From Desulfobacterales bacterium (lineage in GTDB: Bacteria > Desulfobacterota > Syntrophobacteria > B119-G9): a stretch of 10,670 bases of DNA. Location: assembly GCA_026992215.1 (NCBI GenBank), contig JALXAI010000542.1:1-10670 (forward strand). The letters are read 5' to 3'. The first letter of the stretch is position 1. Each line of letters opens with the position of its first letter. A program made the translations under genes and the position numbers. Of the stretch, positions 1-6,337 are shown piece after piece. Under the pieces are notes generated by a model. That model had not been told where the DNA came from, made no database searches, and saw nothing but the letters and a program-made list of their open reading frames with translations.

Positions 1-1585
1 ACTGGTTGGTGTGCATGGCGTTTGTTTTTTCAACGATTGCTCCGTATCGCGTGAGGACTCCTCCGCCGTCCATGTGGAAGAAAAGAGAATCCTTCAACTT
101 GCCAAATGTACCACATCTCGTATGTTCCTTGTCCAGTGCAACCAGGTCACTCAAATGGGGGAGCTTCCTGGTCTTGATGAAATACTGAGCGCCCAGAGTG
201 GCTGCCCTCATGGCGTGTCCCATGTCCCATCCGAGTGCTGCCAGGCCAATGAATATACCGGTGAACGTGTCGCCGGCTCCAAGGGTACTGATGAACTTAA
301 TGACATTATCATCACCTGTGGAAATGATTCGTTCCGCATATTTAAAGCCGTGTACGGGTCCAAGGTTGCATTTTTCCCAGAATACCTCGGCATCTTCCCT
401 GGCAAGAAGCTCGGCCAGCTTTACCCCTCTTCTGCCGTCGCTCACCAGCAGTTTTCCTCCGGACAGACTGAATGAAGCGCGCCCGTGGTTCATACTTCTC
501 GCGATTTCCAGCATACAGCGTTCAAGCCCCTTGATTTCAATGCCGGGTTCCAGGGAAGCCAGTTCTTCCCTGTTAAGGATCATATGGCTCGTATAGGGCA
601 ACACTCTTCTTTCAATGAGCTCTTTCGGTGACTCAAACCATCTTAGCATTCGCCTGCGGAAGTAACTCCTGGTTGAGACAAGCTCGCTTGCACAATTAAG
701 AAAGGTGTTACTGAGGCAAAAAAAAGTATCCACCTGCATTGCGTAAGCCACTTGCAGGAGATGGAGTACCAATCTTAGCTCCTCGGGATTGGTAAGGCTG
801 TTCAGAACCAGGTAGGTATCGGTTTCTTTGGCTGATTCATAAAGAAGTTTCTCTATGCCCTCGTAGCGGTCGAGAAGCTTTTGCCGCCCTATTTTTTCTT
901 CGTTCGTCCTGTTGCTTAGGATGGTTCGATCATGCCTTGTACCATCAGGTTTTATGACGGTTATCACGTAGCCTTTCCTGGGGACGAGACCATTGACATG
1001 CACGTCCCGCGTTTTACCCGTGTCTACCCTGAGTGCTTTGTATTCGCTCTGAAGGATATTCCAGAGTTTCAACTTTGTGTCGAAAAAGATGGGATGAAAC
1101 ATTGAGATCCTGTTGATCAGAGACGGTGAACCATAGGAAGAGTATATGGAAGCAATGGCCGCAATTATGTTCTTATTGTTTCCTCCAAGCGATATCTTTA
1201 TCGGTTGCTTGATTTCTATCCTGTGGATATCTGCCTCTGCTTTTAAAAGATCGGGGAGGTTTTCAAGGAGCTGACGAATGATTTGTTCAGTGTTGCCTGC
1301 GAGATCAATATCCCTGCTCTGTCGCTGCTTGCCCCCGAATTCAAGGGCATAGAAATGTTTGCCACCTATTTCCATAAGCTCGGCACACGAGAAAGGATTT
1401 ATGGCAATTTCTTCTCCCGCATCAGTCTTGCCTACAAGGATGGTGCCGATGGGCAAAAAGAGCTTGGTGTCCATGAACATCGCTTTGTTGCCGGTACTTT
1501 TAACTATTTCGGCCTGGTCGATGTCTATCATGTAGTCGAATACCGGCACACCACCTATGAAAAAAAACTGTTTTGCCCTGTCCAT
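1..1585 (-). CDS. Divergent PfkB/ribokinase-superfamily carbohydrate kinase, C-terminus cut by window edge
   Basis: The frame is open from ATG at 1585 to the left edge, giving 528 readable residues with no stop, so the C-terminus lies outside the window. An in-frame TAA lies upstream and no other ATG intervenes, which fixes the start; the ribosome site (GAAAG) is weak. Ribokinase-fold signatures are visible in the right order: a Gly-rich GGNNKN at about residues 134-139, an NxxE-type NREE at 338-341 (Mg/phosphate site), and GAGDTFTG at 436-443, whose Asp439 would be the catalytic base and whose GAGD would form the anion hole. Ordinary PfkB kinases have about 300-350 residues, so this one is long, with extra sequence before GGNN and between GGNN and NREE. 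The size resembles ADP-dependent sugar kinases, but I see no clear HxE motif of that family. The fold is likely; the phosphoryl donor and substrate are unknown. It starts 36 bases after the transglycosylase stop, probably in the same transcript. Confidence 0.78.
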   Translation of the reverse strand, partial: MDRAKQFFFIGGVPVFDYMIDIDQAEIVKSTGNKAMFMDTKLFLPIGTILVGKTDAGEEIAINPFSCAELMEIGGKHFYALEFGGKQRQSRDIDLAGNTEQIIRQLLENLPDLLKAEADIHRIEIKQPIKISLGGNNKNIIAAIASIYSSYGSPSLINRISMFHPIFFDTKLKLWNILQSEYKALRVDTGKTRDVHVNGLVPRKGYVITVIKPDGTRHDRTILSNRTNEEKIGRQKLLDRYEGIEKLLYESAKETDTYLVLNSLTNPEELRLVLHLLQVAYAMQVDTFFCLSNTFLNCASELVSTRSYFRRRMLRWFESPKELIERRVLPYTSHMILNREELASLEPGIEIKGLERCMLEIARSMNHGRASFSLSGGKLLVSDGRRGVKLAELLAREDAEVFWEKCNLGPVHGFKYAERIISTGDDNVIKFISTLGAGDTFTGIFIGLAALGWDMGHAMRAATLGAQYFIKTRKLPHLSDLVALDKEHTRCGTFGKLKDSLFFHMDGGGVLTRYGAIVEKTNAMHTNQ

Positions 1586-1621
1586 TTTTCTACTTTCGGC
1601 TAATCGTCTGCCAGATTATGT

Positions 1622-2893
1622 TTACTCGTAGATCCTGATCGATTGCCCCGGTACGATAACGTTCTTTGAGAGATTGTTCCATTTCTTGATTTTACTGATC
1701 GGTACTCCAAAGGTTTTGGCAATGGTTGAGAGGGTGTCACCCTTTTTAACCACGTATACCCGGTACCCGGAATGTTTCCTCTTTCGCCTTTTCCGCGCTC
1801 TTTTCGGATAGGCACGCATGGCTTCTCTTTTAATTTCCTCGGTGTACCTGGCAAGTACCTCCTGGAACGTCCTTCCGCAACCCGGCGGCACGGAAATTTC
1901 GTGAAGCCCCGCAGGGATGTAGTATCCGCGGTAATCAGGGTTTAATTGCTTGATTTCCCTGAAACAAGTATTGCATGCTTCGGCAATTATCCTCATGTGC
2001 ACGGGAACTTTGGACCTGATCCAAACGTGCTCGGATTTTATCTCGGCGTATTGTTCACCGGCCGGGAGATGGTAGCCGTATTTTTCCGGGTTGCTCAGGA
2101 TGAGTTTTATGGCAATAATGCGAAAAATGTATCTTTCTGTCTCCCGCGGCAACTTTAGCCTGTAATAATCGCGCACCCCCTGCTCCGCGATCTCCTTGCG
2201 CATTCTTATCTCTCCGCAGTTGTACGCGGCCATGGCCAGTGCCCAGGAACCGAATTCGTCGTGGAGTTCTTTGAGGTAATTGAAAGCGGCATTGGTTGCC
2301 TTGAAAAAGTTGAGTCGTTCGTCTTTTCTCCTGTTGATGGATAACCCGTAACGGCGACCGGTGGAACGAATGAACTGCCAGTGCCCTGCCGCGCCCTTGG
2401 GGGAGTAAGCATAGTCCATGAGATCGCTTTCCGCGACGGCAAGGTATTTTAGATCATCCGGTAAGCCTTCTTCATCCAACCTCTTTTCAATGTGAGGAAA
2501 GTACCTTGTTTTACGCTTGAGCCATAAATATACCTGGGCATGATTGTAAACCGATATGATGAATTCACGCTCCAGCCTTTCCCTGACGTCCCTGTACTGC
2601 AGCGGGACGGACTCACCGCAAAGCTCCACTTCCCTGGGTAAGGGAAAAAAGGGAACCCGGGGCACTGACGTGATGTTACTACGGATGGCTTCTTTGGGAT
2701 TTGCAGTGACACCCTGTTCCCCCCCGCGGGAGTGAGGAGTAATAACGAGGGATATCAGCAGGACCACGCACGTCGCAAGCAGATATCGCCCTGATGTATC
2801 ACGCGGTTTTTCCCCGCGGGGCAGCATGTTTTCGGCAAGCTGCCGTGTAAACGCAAGTGCTAATCTCGGGCTGAAAACATGTCGCATATTCAT
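1622..2893 (-). CDS. MltD-like membrane-bound lytic transglycosylase with C-terminal LysM domain
   Basis: A 423-residue murein hydrolase expected to act in the periplasm, cleaving the MurNAc-GlcNAc bond with formation of 1,6-anhydroMurNAc. A hydrophobic segment at about residues 38-52 is a signal anchor or signal peptide after an unusually long polar N-terminus. The SLT/goose-lysozyme-type domain spans about 125-270: predicted catalytic Glu155 in AVAES, then GAAGHWQF at 167-174 and AMAAYNCGE at 220-228. Residues 290-337 look like a degenerate LysM (a conserved LNP followed by an IPAG turn), and 378-421 are a clear LysM with KKGDTLSTIAKTFGV, a peptidoglycan-binding module. A very basic linker (about 360-378) joins them. 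The chosen ATG overlaps the ndk stop by four bases (ATGA), suggesting translational coupling; Met3 or Met23 are alternative starts, and Met23 would leave a more standard signal peptide. The family is clear; the exact Mlt subclass is inferred. Confidence 0.92.
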   Translation of the reverse strand: MNMRHVFSPRLALAFTRQLAENMLPRGEKPRDTSGRYLLATCVVLLISLVITPHSRGGEQGVTANPKEAIRSNITSVPRVPFFPLPREVELCGESVPLQYRDVRERLEREFIISVYNHAQVYLWLKRKTRYFPHIEKRLDEEGLPDDLKYLAVAESDLMDYAYSPKGAAGHWQFIRSTGRRYGLSINRRKDERLNFFKATNAAFNYLKELHDEFGSWALAMAAYNCGEIRMRKEIAEQGVRDYYRLKLPRETERYIFRIIAIKLILSNPEKYGYHLPAGEQYAEIKSEHVWIRSKVPVHMRIIAEACNTCFREIKQLNPDYRGYYIPAGLHEISVPPGCGRTFQEVLARYTEEIKREAMRAYPKRARKRRKRKHSGYRVYVVKKGDTLSTIAKTFGVPISKIKKWNNLSKNVIVPGQSIRIYE

Positions 2894-3306
2894 TCACATA
2901 TTTCCAGGTTATTAAAAAAGAACGCTATTTCGGTGGCTGCCGTTTCCGGGCTGTCTGAGCCATGAACAATATTTTTTTCTACATCCGACGCGAAATCTTT
3001 CCGGATTGTACCGGGAGCCGCTTCCTCTGGGTTCGTGGCTCCCATGAGTTTCCTGTTTCTTGCGATAACGTTCTCCCCGGCAAGAACCATGGCGACAATG
3101 GGGCCGGAGGACATAAACGAGGTAAGACTGTCAAAAAACGGTTTATCCCTGTGAACAGCATAAAATTGCTGGGCTTTTTCTTTGCTCAGGTGCACCATTT
3201 TCATTGCCAGTATCTTTATTCCCGCTTTTTCAAATCTCCTGATAACTTCTCCGATAACTCCCTTTCCCACCCCATCAGGCTTGATGATCGACAGCGTTTT
3301 TTCCAT
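2890..3306 (-). CDS. ndk: Nucleoside diphosphate kinase
   Basis: A cytosolic enzyme of 138 residues, the usual size for bacterial Ndk. It transfers the gamma-phosphate of ATP to NDPs and dNDPs by a ping-pong mechanism through a phospho-histidine. The N-terminal TLSIIKPDGV (Lys9) and the GATNPEEAAPGTIRKDF nucleotide-binding stretch (89-105) are intact. The active-site NIVHGSDSPETA places the phosphorylated histidine at His115. The start is fixed by a strong Shine-Dalgarno (3311-3320) seven bases upstream, and a good sigma-70-like promoter lies just before it. The stop TGA overlaps the start of the downstream lytic transglycosylase by four bases. Nothing is odd about the protein; its pairing with a cell-wall enzyme looks like housekeeping grouping rather than a shared pathway. 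Confidence 0.98.
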   Translation of the reverse strand: MEKTLSIIKPDGVGKGVIGEVIRRFEKAGIKILAMKMVHLSKEKAQQFYAVHRDKPFFDSLTSFMSSGPIVAMVLAGENVIARNRKLMGATNPEEAAPGTIRKDFASDVEKNIVHGSDSPETAATEIAFFFNNLEICE

Positions 3307-3310
3307 TAAC

Positions 3311-3320
3311 TTACCTCCCT
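3311..3320 (-). promoter_or_regulatory. Strong Shine-Dalgarno of ndk
   Basis: Read on the minus strand this is AGGGAGGTAA, a near-perfect anti-16S match ending a few bases before ATG at 3306. It settles the ndk start and predicts efficient translation. Confidence 0.85.
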
Positions 3321-3338
3321 TGAAGTTGTTGTAGTACT

Positions 3339-3368
3339 ATTATAGTGATATGGCTAAGAATCGAGCAA
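3339..3368 (-). promoter_or_regulatory. Sigma-70-like promoter for the ndk unit
   Basis: On the minus strand TTGCTC (3363-3368) is followed after 18 bases by a perfect TATAAT (3339-3344). Transcription would start near 3332, leaving a leader of about 25 bases with the ndk ribosome site. It lies in the only sizeable internal intergenic gap of the window, which supports it. The -35 matches the consensus at only three of six positions, so the call leans on the -10. Confidence 0.6.
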
Positions 3369-3403
3369 ATATATCTGCCTTTTCTTTCATGGTAAGGTTA
3401 AAT

Positions 3404-3420
3404 GAAAACCCTCAAAGGGT
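3404..3420 (-). terminator. Weak terminator-like hairpin after the seven-gene operon
   Basis: On the minus strand ACCCT-TTG-AGGGT forms a five-pair stem with a three-base loop and is followed by a short TTTTC run. It lies about 60 bases past the stop of the 97-residue membrane protein and before the ndk promoter, where a terminator is expected. The stem is short and the T-run poor, so some readthrough into ndk is plausible. Confidence 0.3.
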
Positions 3421-3479
3421 CGTTAGCCCTCAAACCCCGAGTTTCTCCAAAACAGCTTAACCCCTTATCCCTGTGCCGC

Positions 3480-3773
3480 TCATCTGTTTCTGTTTTTTCC
3501 GGAACGAAGCATTGCCCCGATTTTCTGTCCTCCCCAGAAAGGAGGTATAAGAATGGGTATCCAGTAAAAAGGGACAGACAGGGTGTTTCTCGCAAGATAA
3601 ATAAAAGGCACCGGTATATGTATGGCAAGAAACCAGCTTACGGAAAACTTTCTGCACCTGTCTCTCCAGTACCCAAAAGGCAGGTTGATCAGAAATACAA
3701 ATGCAACAAGCAAGGCAATCTTGTATGGCAAAGGAATATTAATATCGGACAACTTGGAAAAAATATTTCCCAT
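3480..3773 (-). CDS. Small integral membrane protein of unknown function (97 aa)
   Basis: I do not recognise a named family. The protein has three hydrophobic stretches at about residues 16-33, 43-60 and 66-80. Between them are a conserved-looking FGYWRDRCRKFS turn (33-44), an IHIPVP segment, and a Pro-rich WIPILIPPFWGGQKIG end before a basic tail. The regular alternation of membrane segments and short basic loops, together with the position two bases after the desulfurase stop, argues that this frame is the real one rather than the overlapping frames here. There is no strong ribosome site, so translation is probably coupled to the desulfurase. It closes the seven-gene operon. A role as a membrane partner of the upstream redox or Fe-S genes is possible but is only inference. 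Confidence 0.72.
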   Translation of the reverse strand: MGNIFSKLSDINIPLPYKIALLVAFVFLINLPFGYWRDRCRKFSVSWFLAIHIPVPFIYLARNTLSVPFYWIPILIPPFWGGQKIGAMLRSGKNRNR

Positions 3774-3775
3774 GG

Positions 3776-4915
3776 CTAACCGTAGATCAGGGATTTAACA
3801 ACACGTATAATATCTTCCGCCGCCTGAAGAATCTGCTCCGTTGTTGTGTACCTGCCCGTGGAAAACCTAAGGGTTCCCCTTGCATACTGTTTAGAAACAC
3901 CCATGGCATCAAGGACATGAGATATCTTGGTCCCGCCGCTGTGGCAGGCAGAACCTCCTGATACAGCAACCGAGCTTAACCTGCAAGTAATTTGACCGGC
4001 GTCTATTCCGGGAAAACTTACACTGGAGGTATTGGGCAACCGCTTGTCCGGGTGACCGTTTACCCTTATATCCGGCAGCGACTCTCTTAGTTTTGACTCG
4101 AGTAAATCCCTCGTGTTTTTCATATTTTTGAAATTATCTTCGAAATTGCTACGGGCAATCTCACACGCCTTTCCCATGCCGGCAATTTCTATCACGTTTT
4201 CTGTCCCCGACCTCAGGCCTCTTTCCTGTCCCCCTCCATGAATCAGCCTGGGCAGTTTTAGTCCGTCCCTGATGTACAGGGCTCCTATTCCCTTGGGGGC
4301 GTAAACCTTGTGACCAGCAATTGACATGAGATCCACGCCGAGCTCTCGGACGTCCGTGGCTATCTTTCCCGTGGACTGGGCAGCATCGGTATGAAACACG
4401 ATGTCCCTGTCACTTATTATCTCCCTTATCGCGGAGAGAGGTTGAATCGACCCGACTTCGTTGTTGGCATGCATCACGGTAATAAGTATCGTCTCCGGGC
4501 GTATTTCTTGCGCCAGCCGGTCGAGGTCGATAATGCCGTGCTCATCTACTGGAAGAAAGCTCACTTCAAAGCCCTGGCTCATGAGATACATGCACGGTTC
4601 CAGTATTGACGGATGCTCAATGCGCGTGGTTATTATATGGTTACCCCTATCCCTGCGGGTTTCCGCAATACCTCTCAGTGCATGATTGTTTGACTCGGTT
4701 GCGCCACTGGTGAATATGACTTCATCGGGCTGGCAATTTATTAGCTCTGCCACCCTTTCCCGGGCCTTTTCTATCGCCTTTTTGGGTTCTTTTCCGTAAT
4801 AATGAGTGCTGGAAGGATTTCCAAAGTGTTCTTTCATAAAGGGTATCATTGCATCGATTACTTCTGGGGCCAGGGGAGTTGTCGCGTTATAGTCGAGGTA
4901 AATGGGTCTGTCCAT
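3776..4915 (-). CDS. Cysteine desulfurase, NifS/IscS family (class V aminotransferase fold)
   Basis: A 379-residue PLP enzyme of normal length for the NifS/IscS group. It should convert cysteine to alanine, holding the sulfur as a persulfide for Fe-S cluster or other sulfur-transfer pathways. Visible are YLDYNATTP at the N-terminus, His101 in IEHPSI (stacks on PLP), HTDAAQSTGK at 175-184, the Schiff-base Lys203 in AGHKVYAPKG, the RSGTEN stretch at 235-240, and the catalytic Cys324 in SGGSACHSGG. The sequence after this Cys differs from the SACTSA of IscS and is somewhat like the ACHS of selenocysteine lyases, so selenocysteine lyase activity is a possible alternative. No IscU, IscA or NifU gene lies beside it. 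The gene starts just after the response regulator with a Shine-Dalgarno overlapping that gene's stop, and is followed two bases later by a small membrane protein. Confidence 0.93.
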   Translation of the reverse strand: MDRPIYLDYNATTPLAPEVIDAMIPFMKEHFGNPSSTHYYGKEPKKAIEKARERVAELINCQPDEVIFTSGATESNNHALRGIAETRRDRGNHIITTRIEHPSILEPCMYLMSQGFEVSFLPVDEHGIIDLDRLAQEIRPETILITVMHANNEVGSIQPLSAIREIISDRDIVFHTDAAQSTGKIATDVRELGVDLMSIAGHKVYAPKGIGALYIRDGLKLPRLIHGGGQERGLRSGTENVIEIAGMGKACEIARSNFEDNFKNMKNTRDLLESKLRESLPDIRVNGHPDKRLPNTSSVSFPGIDAGQITCRLSSVAVSGGSACHSGGTKISHVLDAMGVSKQYARGTLRFSTGRYTTTEQILQAAEDIIRVVKSLIYG

Positions 4916-4920
4916 GATTT

Positions 4921-4926
4921 CTCCTT
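4921..4926 (-). promoter_or_regulatory. Shine-Dalgarno of the desulfurase overlapping the regulator stop codon
   Basis: On the minus strand AAGGAG shares its first two bases with the TAA of the response regulator and sits five bases before ATG at 4915. This fixes the start and indicates translational coupling of the regulator and the desulfurase. Confidence 0.8.
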
Positions 4927-6316
4927 ATGATCTGAAGTTGGCGCTTTTTATGCCATAGCGCCTCATGATATGCTGAAGCGCCTGCCTCTCCATGCCGCAC
5001 ATTTTCGCAGCATGAGTAACGTTTCCCCCGCTCTTTCTTAAAGCATTGGAAATATATTCCACGTTGAAATTTTCAAGCACCATGGCCTTGGCCTTCTTGT
5101 AGGGCAGGCTGTTGATATCGTCCAGGTCAAAGCATACCCTGCGCTTTTCTGTTGTTTCCCAGCCCACGTCAGCCGGGTATATTACGTCCCCGGGGGCAAA
5201 AAGGATGCCGCGCTTTATAATGTTTTCCAGTTCCCTGACGTTTCCTTCCCACGGATGGCGTAAAAAAAGTTCCATCAATTCAGGGGAAACCCTTTTGGGT
5301 TCCTTGCCAAGTTCCGCGCAGAATTTCTTCAGGAAGTAATCGGTAAGCAGCGGGATATCCTCAACCCGCTCCCTCAATGGTGGCATATGAACCGGCAGAA
5401 CATTCAACCTGTAGTAAAGGTCTTCTCTGAACTGACCTTCCTTGAGTTTTGCCACCAGGTCTCGGTTTGTCGAGGCGATCACCCGGACATCTATTTTCAC
5501 GCTTTTTGTCTGCCCGAGAGGCTTTATTTCTTTTTCCTGGAGCACCCGCAGTAGCTTTGTCTGTATCGCCGGGCTGATATCTCCAATCTCGTCCAGGTAG
5601 ATGGTTCCCTTGTGTGCTTCCTCGAAAAGCCCTTTCTTGTTAGTGGTTGCGTGCGTAAAGGCCCCTTTCTTGTAACCGAAAAGTTCGCTCTCCAGAATAT
5701 TTTCCGGCAACGTGGGGCAGTTTACCGGGACAAAGGGCTGGCCGTGTCTGTTACTCAAAGCATGGATCGCTCTTGCCGCAAGCTCTTTCCCAGTCCCTGA
5801 TTCCCCGGTAATGAGCACTGTTATATCGGTCTTGGCAACCATCTGGATTGTTTCAAACACCCTCTTCATTTTTGCCGAGGAACCAACTATATTCTGGAAT
5901 ACTTCTTTTTCTTTGACCCGGAGCTGCAGCCTGATGTTTTCACGAACCAACCGGCTTCGCTCGAGCGCTTTCTGCAGCAGGTGGACGAGCTTTTCGTGAT
6001 CGAAGGGCTTGACCACGAAATCGTATGCCCCGGCCTTGATTGATTCTACGGCGGACTCCACCACCCCGTAAGCCGTCATCATGACTACCGTTATCCACGG
6101 ATTCCTGTCCTTTATTTTTTCCAGCAGTTCAAGGCCGTTCATCCCGGGCATCTTGATATCCGCCAGGACGAGGTCCACGCTTGTGCTTTCCAGGATCTCC
6201 AGCGCCTTCCGTCCTGTTTCTGCTGTTATAACTTCGCAGTTGAGATCCGGCTCAAGAGTCCGCTTCAACAAATTCAGCATGTCTTTTTCGTCATCTACTA
6301 CTAAAATTGTTTCCAT
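4925..6316 (-). CDS. NtrC-family sigma-54-dependent response regulator
   Basis: A 463-residue three-domain regulator. Residues 1-120 are a receiver with the acidic pocket Asp8/Asp9, phosphoacceptor Asp53, Thr81 and Lys103. Residues 142-370 are a sigma-54 AAA+ activator domain with Walker A GESGTGKE (171-178), Walker B GTIYLDEIGD (237-246) and the RLNVLPVHMPPLRER segment near the C-terminal end. The C-terminal 45 residues are a Fis-type helix-turn-helix (GGNVTHAAKMCGMERQALQ). The sigma-54 contact loop reads GAFTHA (218-223) rather than the usual GAFTGA. It begins 21 bases after the upstream histidine kinase, its likely phosphodonor. Target promoters are not evident; I found no convincing -24/-12 element in the intergenic regions here. 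Family assignment is firm; the regulon is unknown. Confidence 0.97.
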   Translation of the reverse strand: METILVVDDEKDMLNLLKRTLEPDLNCEVITAETGRKALEILESTSVDLVLADIKMPGMNGLELLEKIKDRNPWITVVMMTAYGVVESAVESIKAGAYDFVVKPFDHEKLVHLLQKALERSRLVRENIRLQLRVKEKEVFQNIVGSSAKMKRVFETIQMVAKTDITVLITGESGTGKELAARAIHALSNRHGQPFVPVNCPTLPENILESELFGYKKGAFTHATTNKKGLFEEAHKGTIYLDEIGDISPAIQTKLLRVLQEKEIKPLGQTKSVKIDVRVIASTNRDLVAKLKEGQFREDLYYRLNVLPVHMPPLRERVEDIPLLTDYFLKKFCAELGKEPKRVSPELMELFLRHPWEGNVRELENIIKRGILFAPGDVIYPADVGWETTEKRRVCFDLDDINSLPYKKAKAMVLENFNVEYISNALRKSGGNVTHAAKMCGMERQALQHIMRRYGIKSANFRS

Positions 6317-6337
6317 GGCTCAGCAACATGTTCAAAA

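Noticed and set aside
11..475. Plus-strand open frame of 154 codons at the left edge
   Set aside because: It is antisense to the C-terminal half of the PfkB-like kinase, which carries the GAGD motif in its own frame; the plus frame shows no domain or ribosome site.
3364..3380. Possible sigma-54 promoter (GGCAG ... TTTGC on the minus strand) upstream of ndk
   Set aside because: The distance between the GG and GC elements is one base longer than the strict -24/-12 spacing, and a better sigma-70-like promoter overlaps the site.
3402..3779. Plus-strand open frame of 125 codons opposite the small membrane protein
   Set aside because: Its translation is Lys/Arg-rich with no recognisable fold, while the minus-strand frame has regular membrane helices and fits the operon spacing; I treat the plus frame as antisense shadow.
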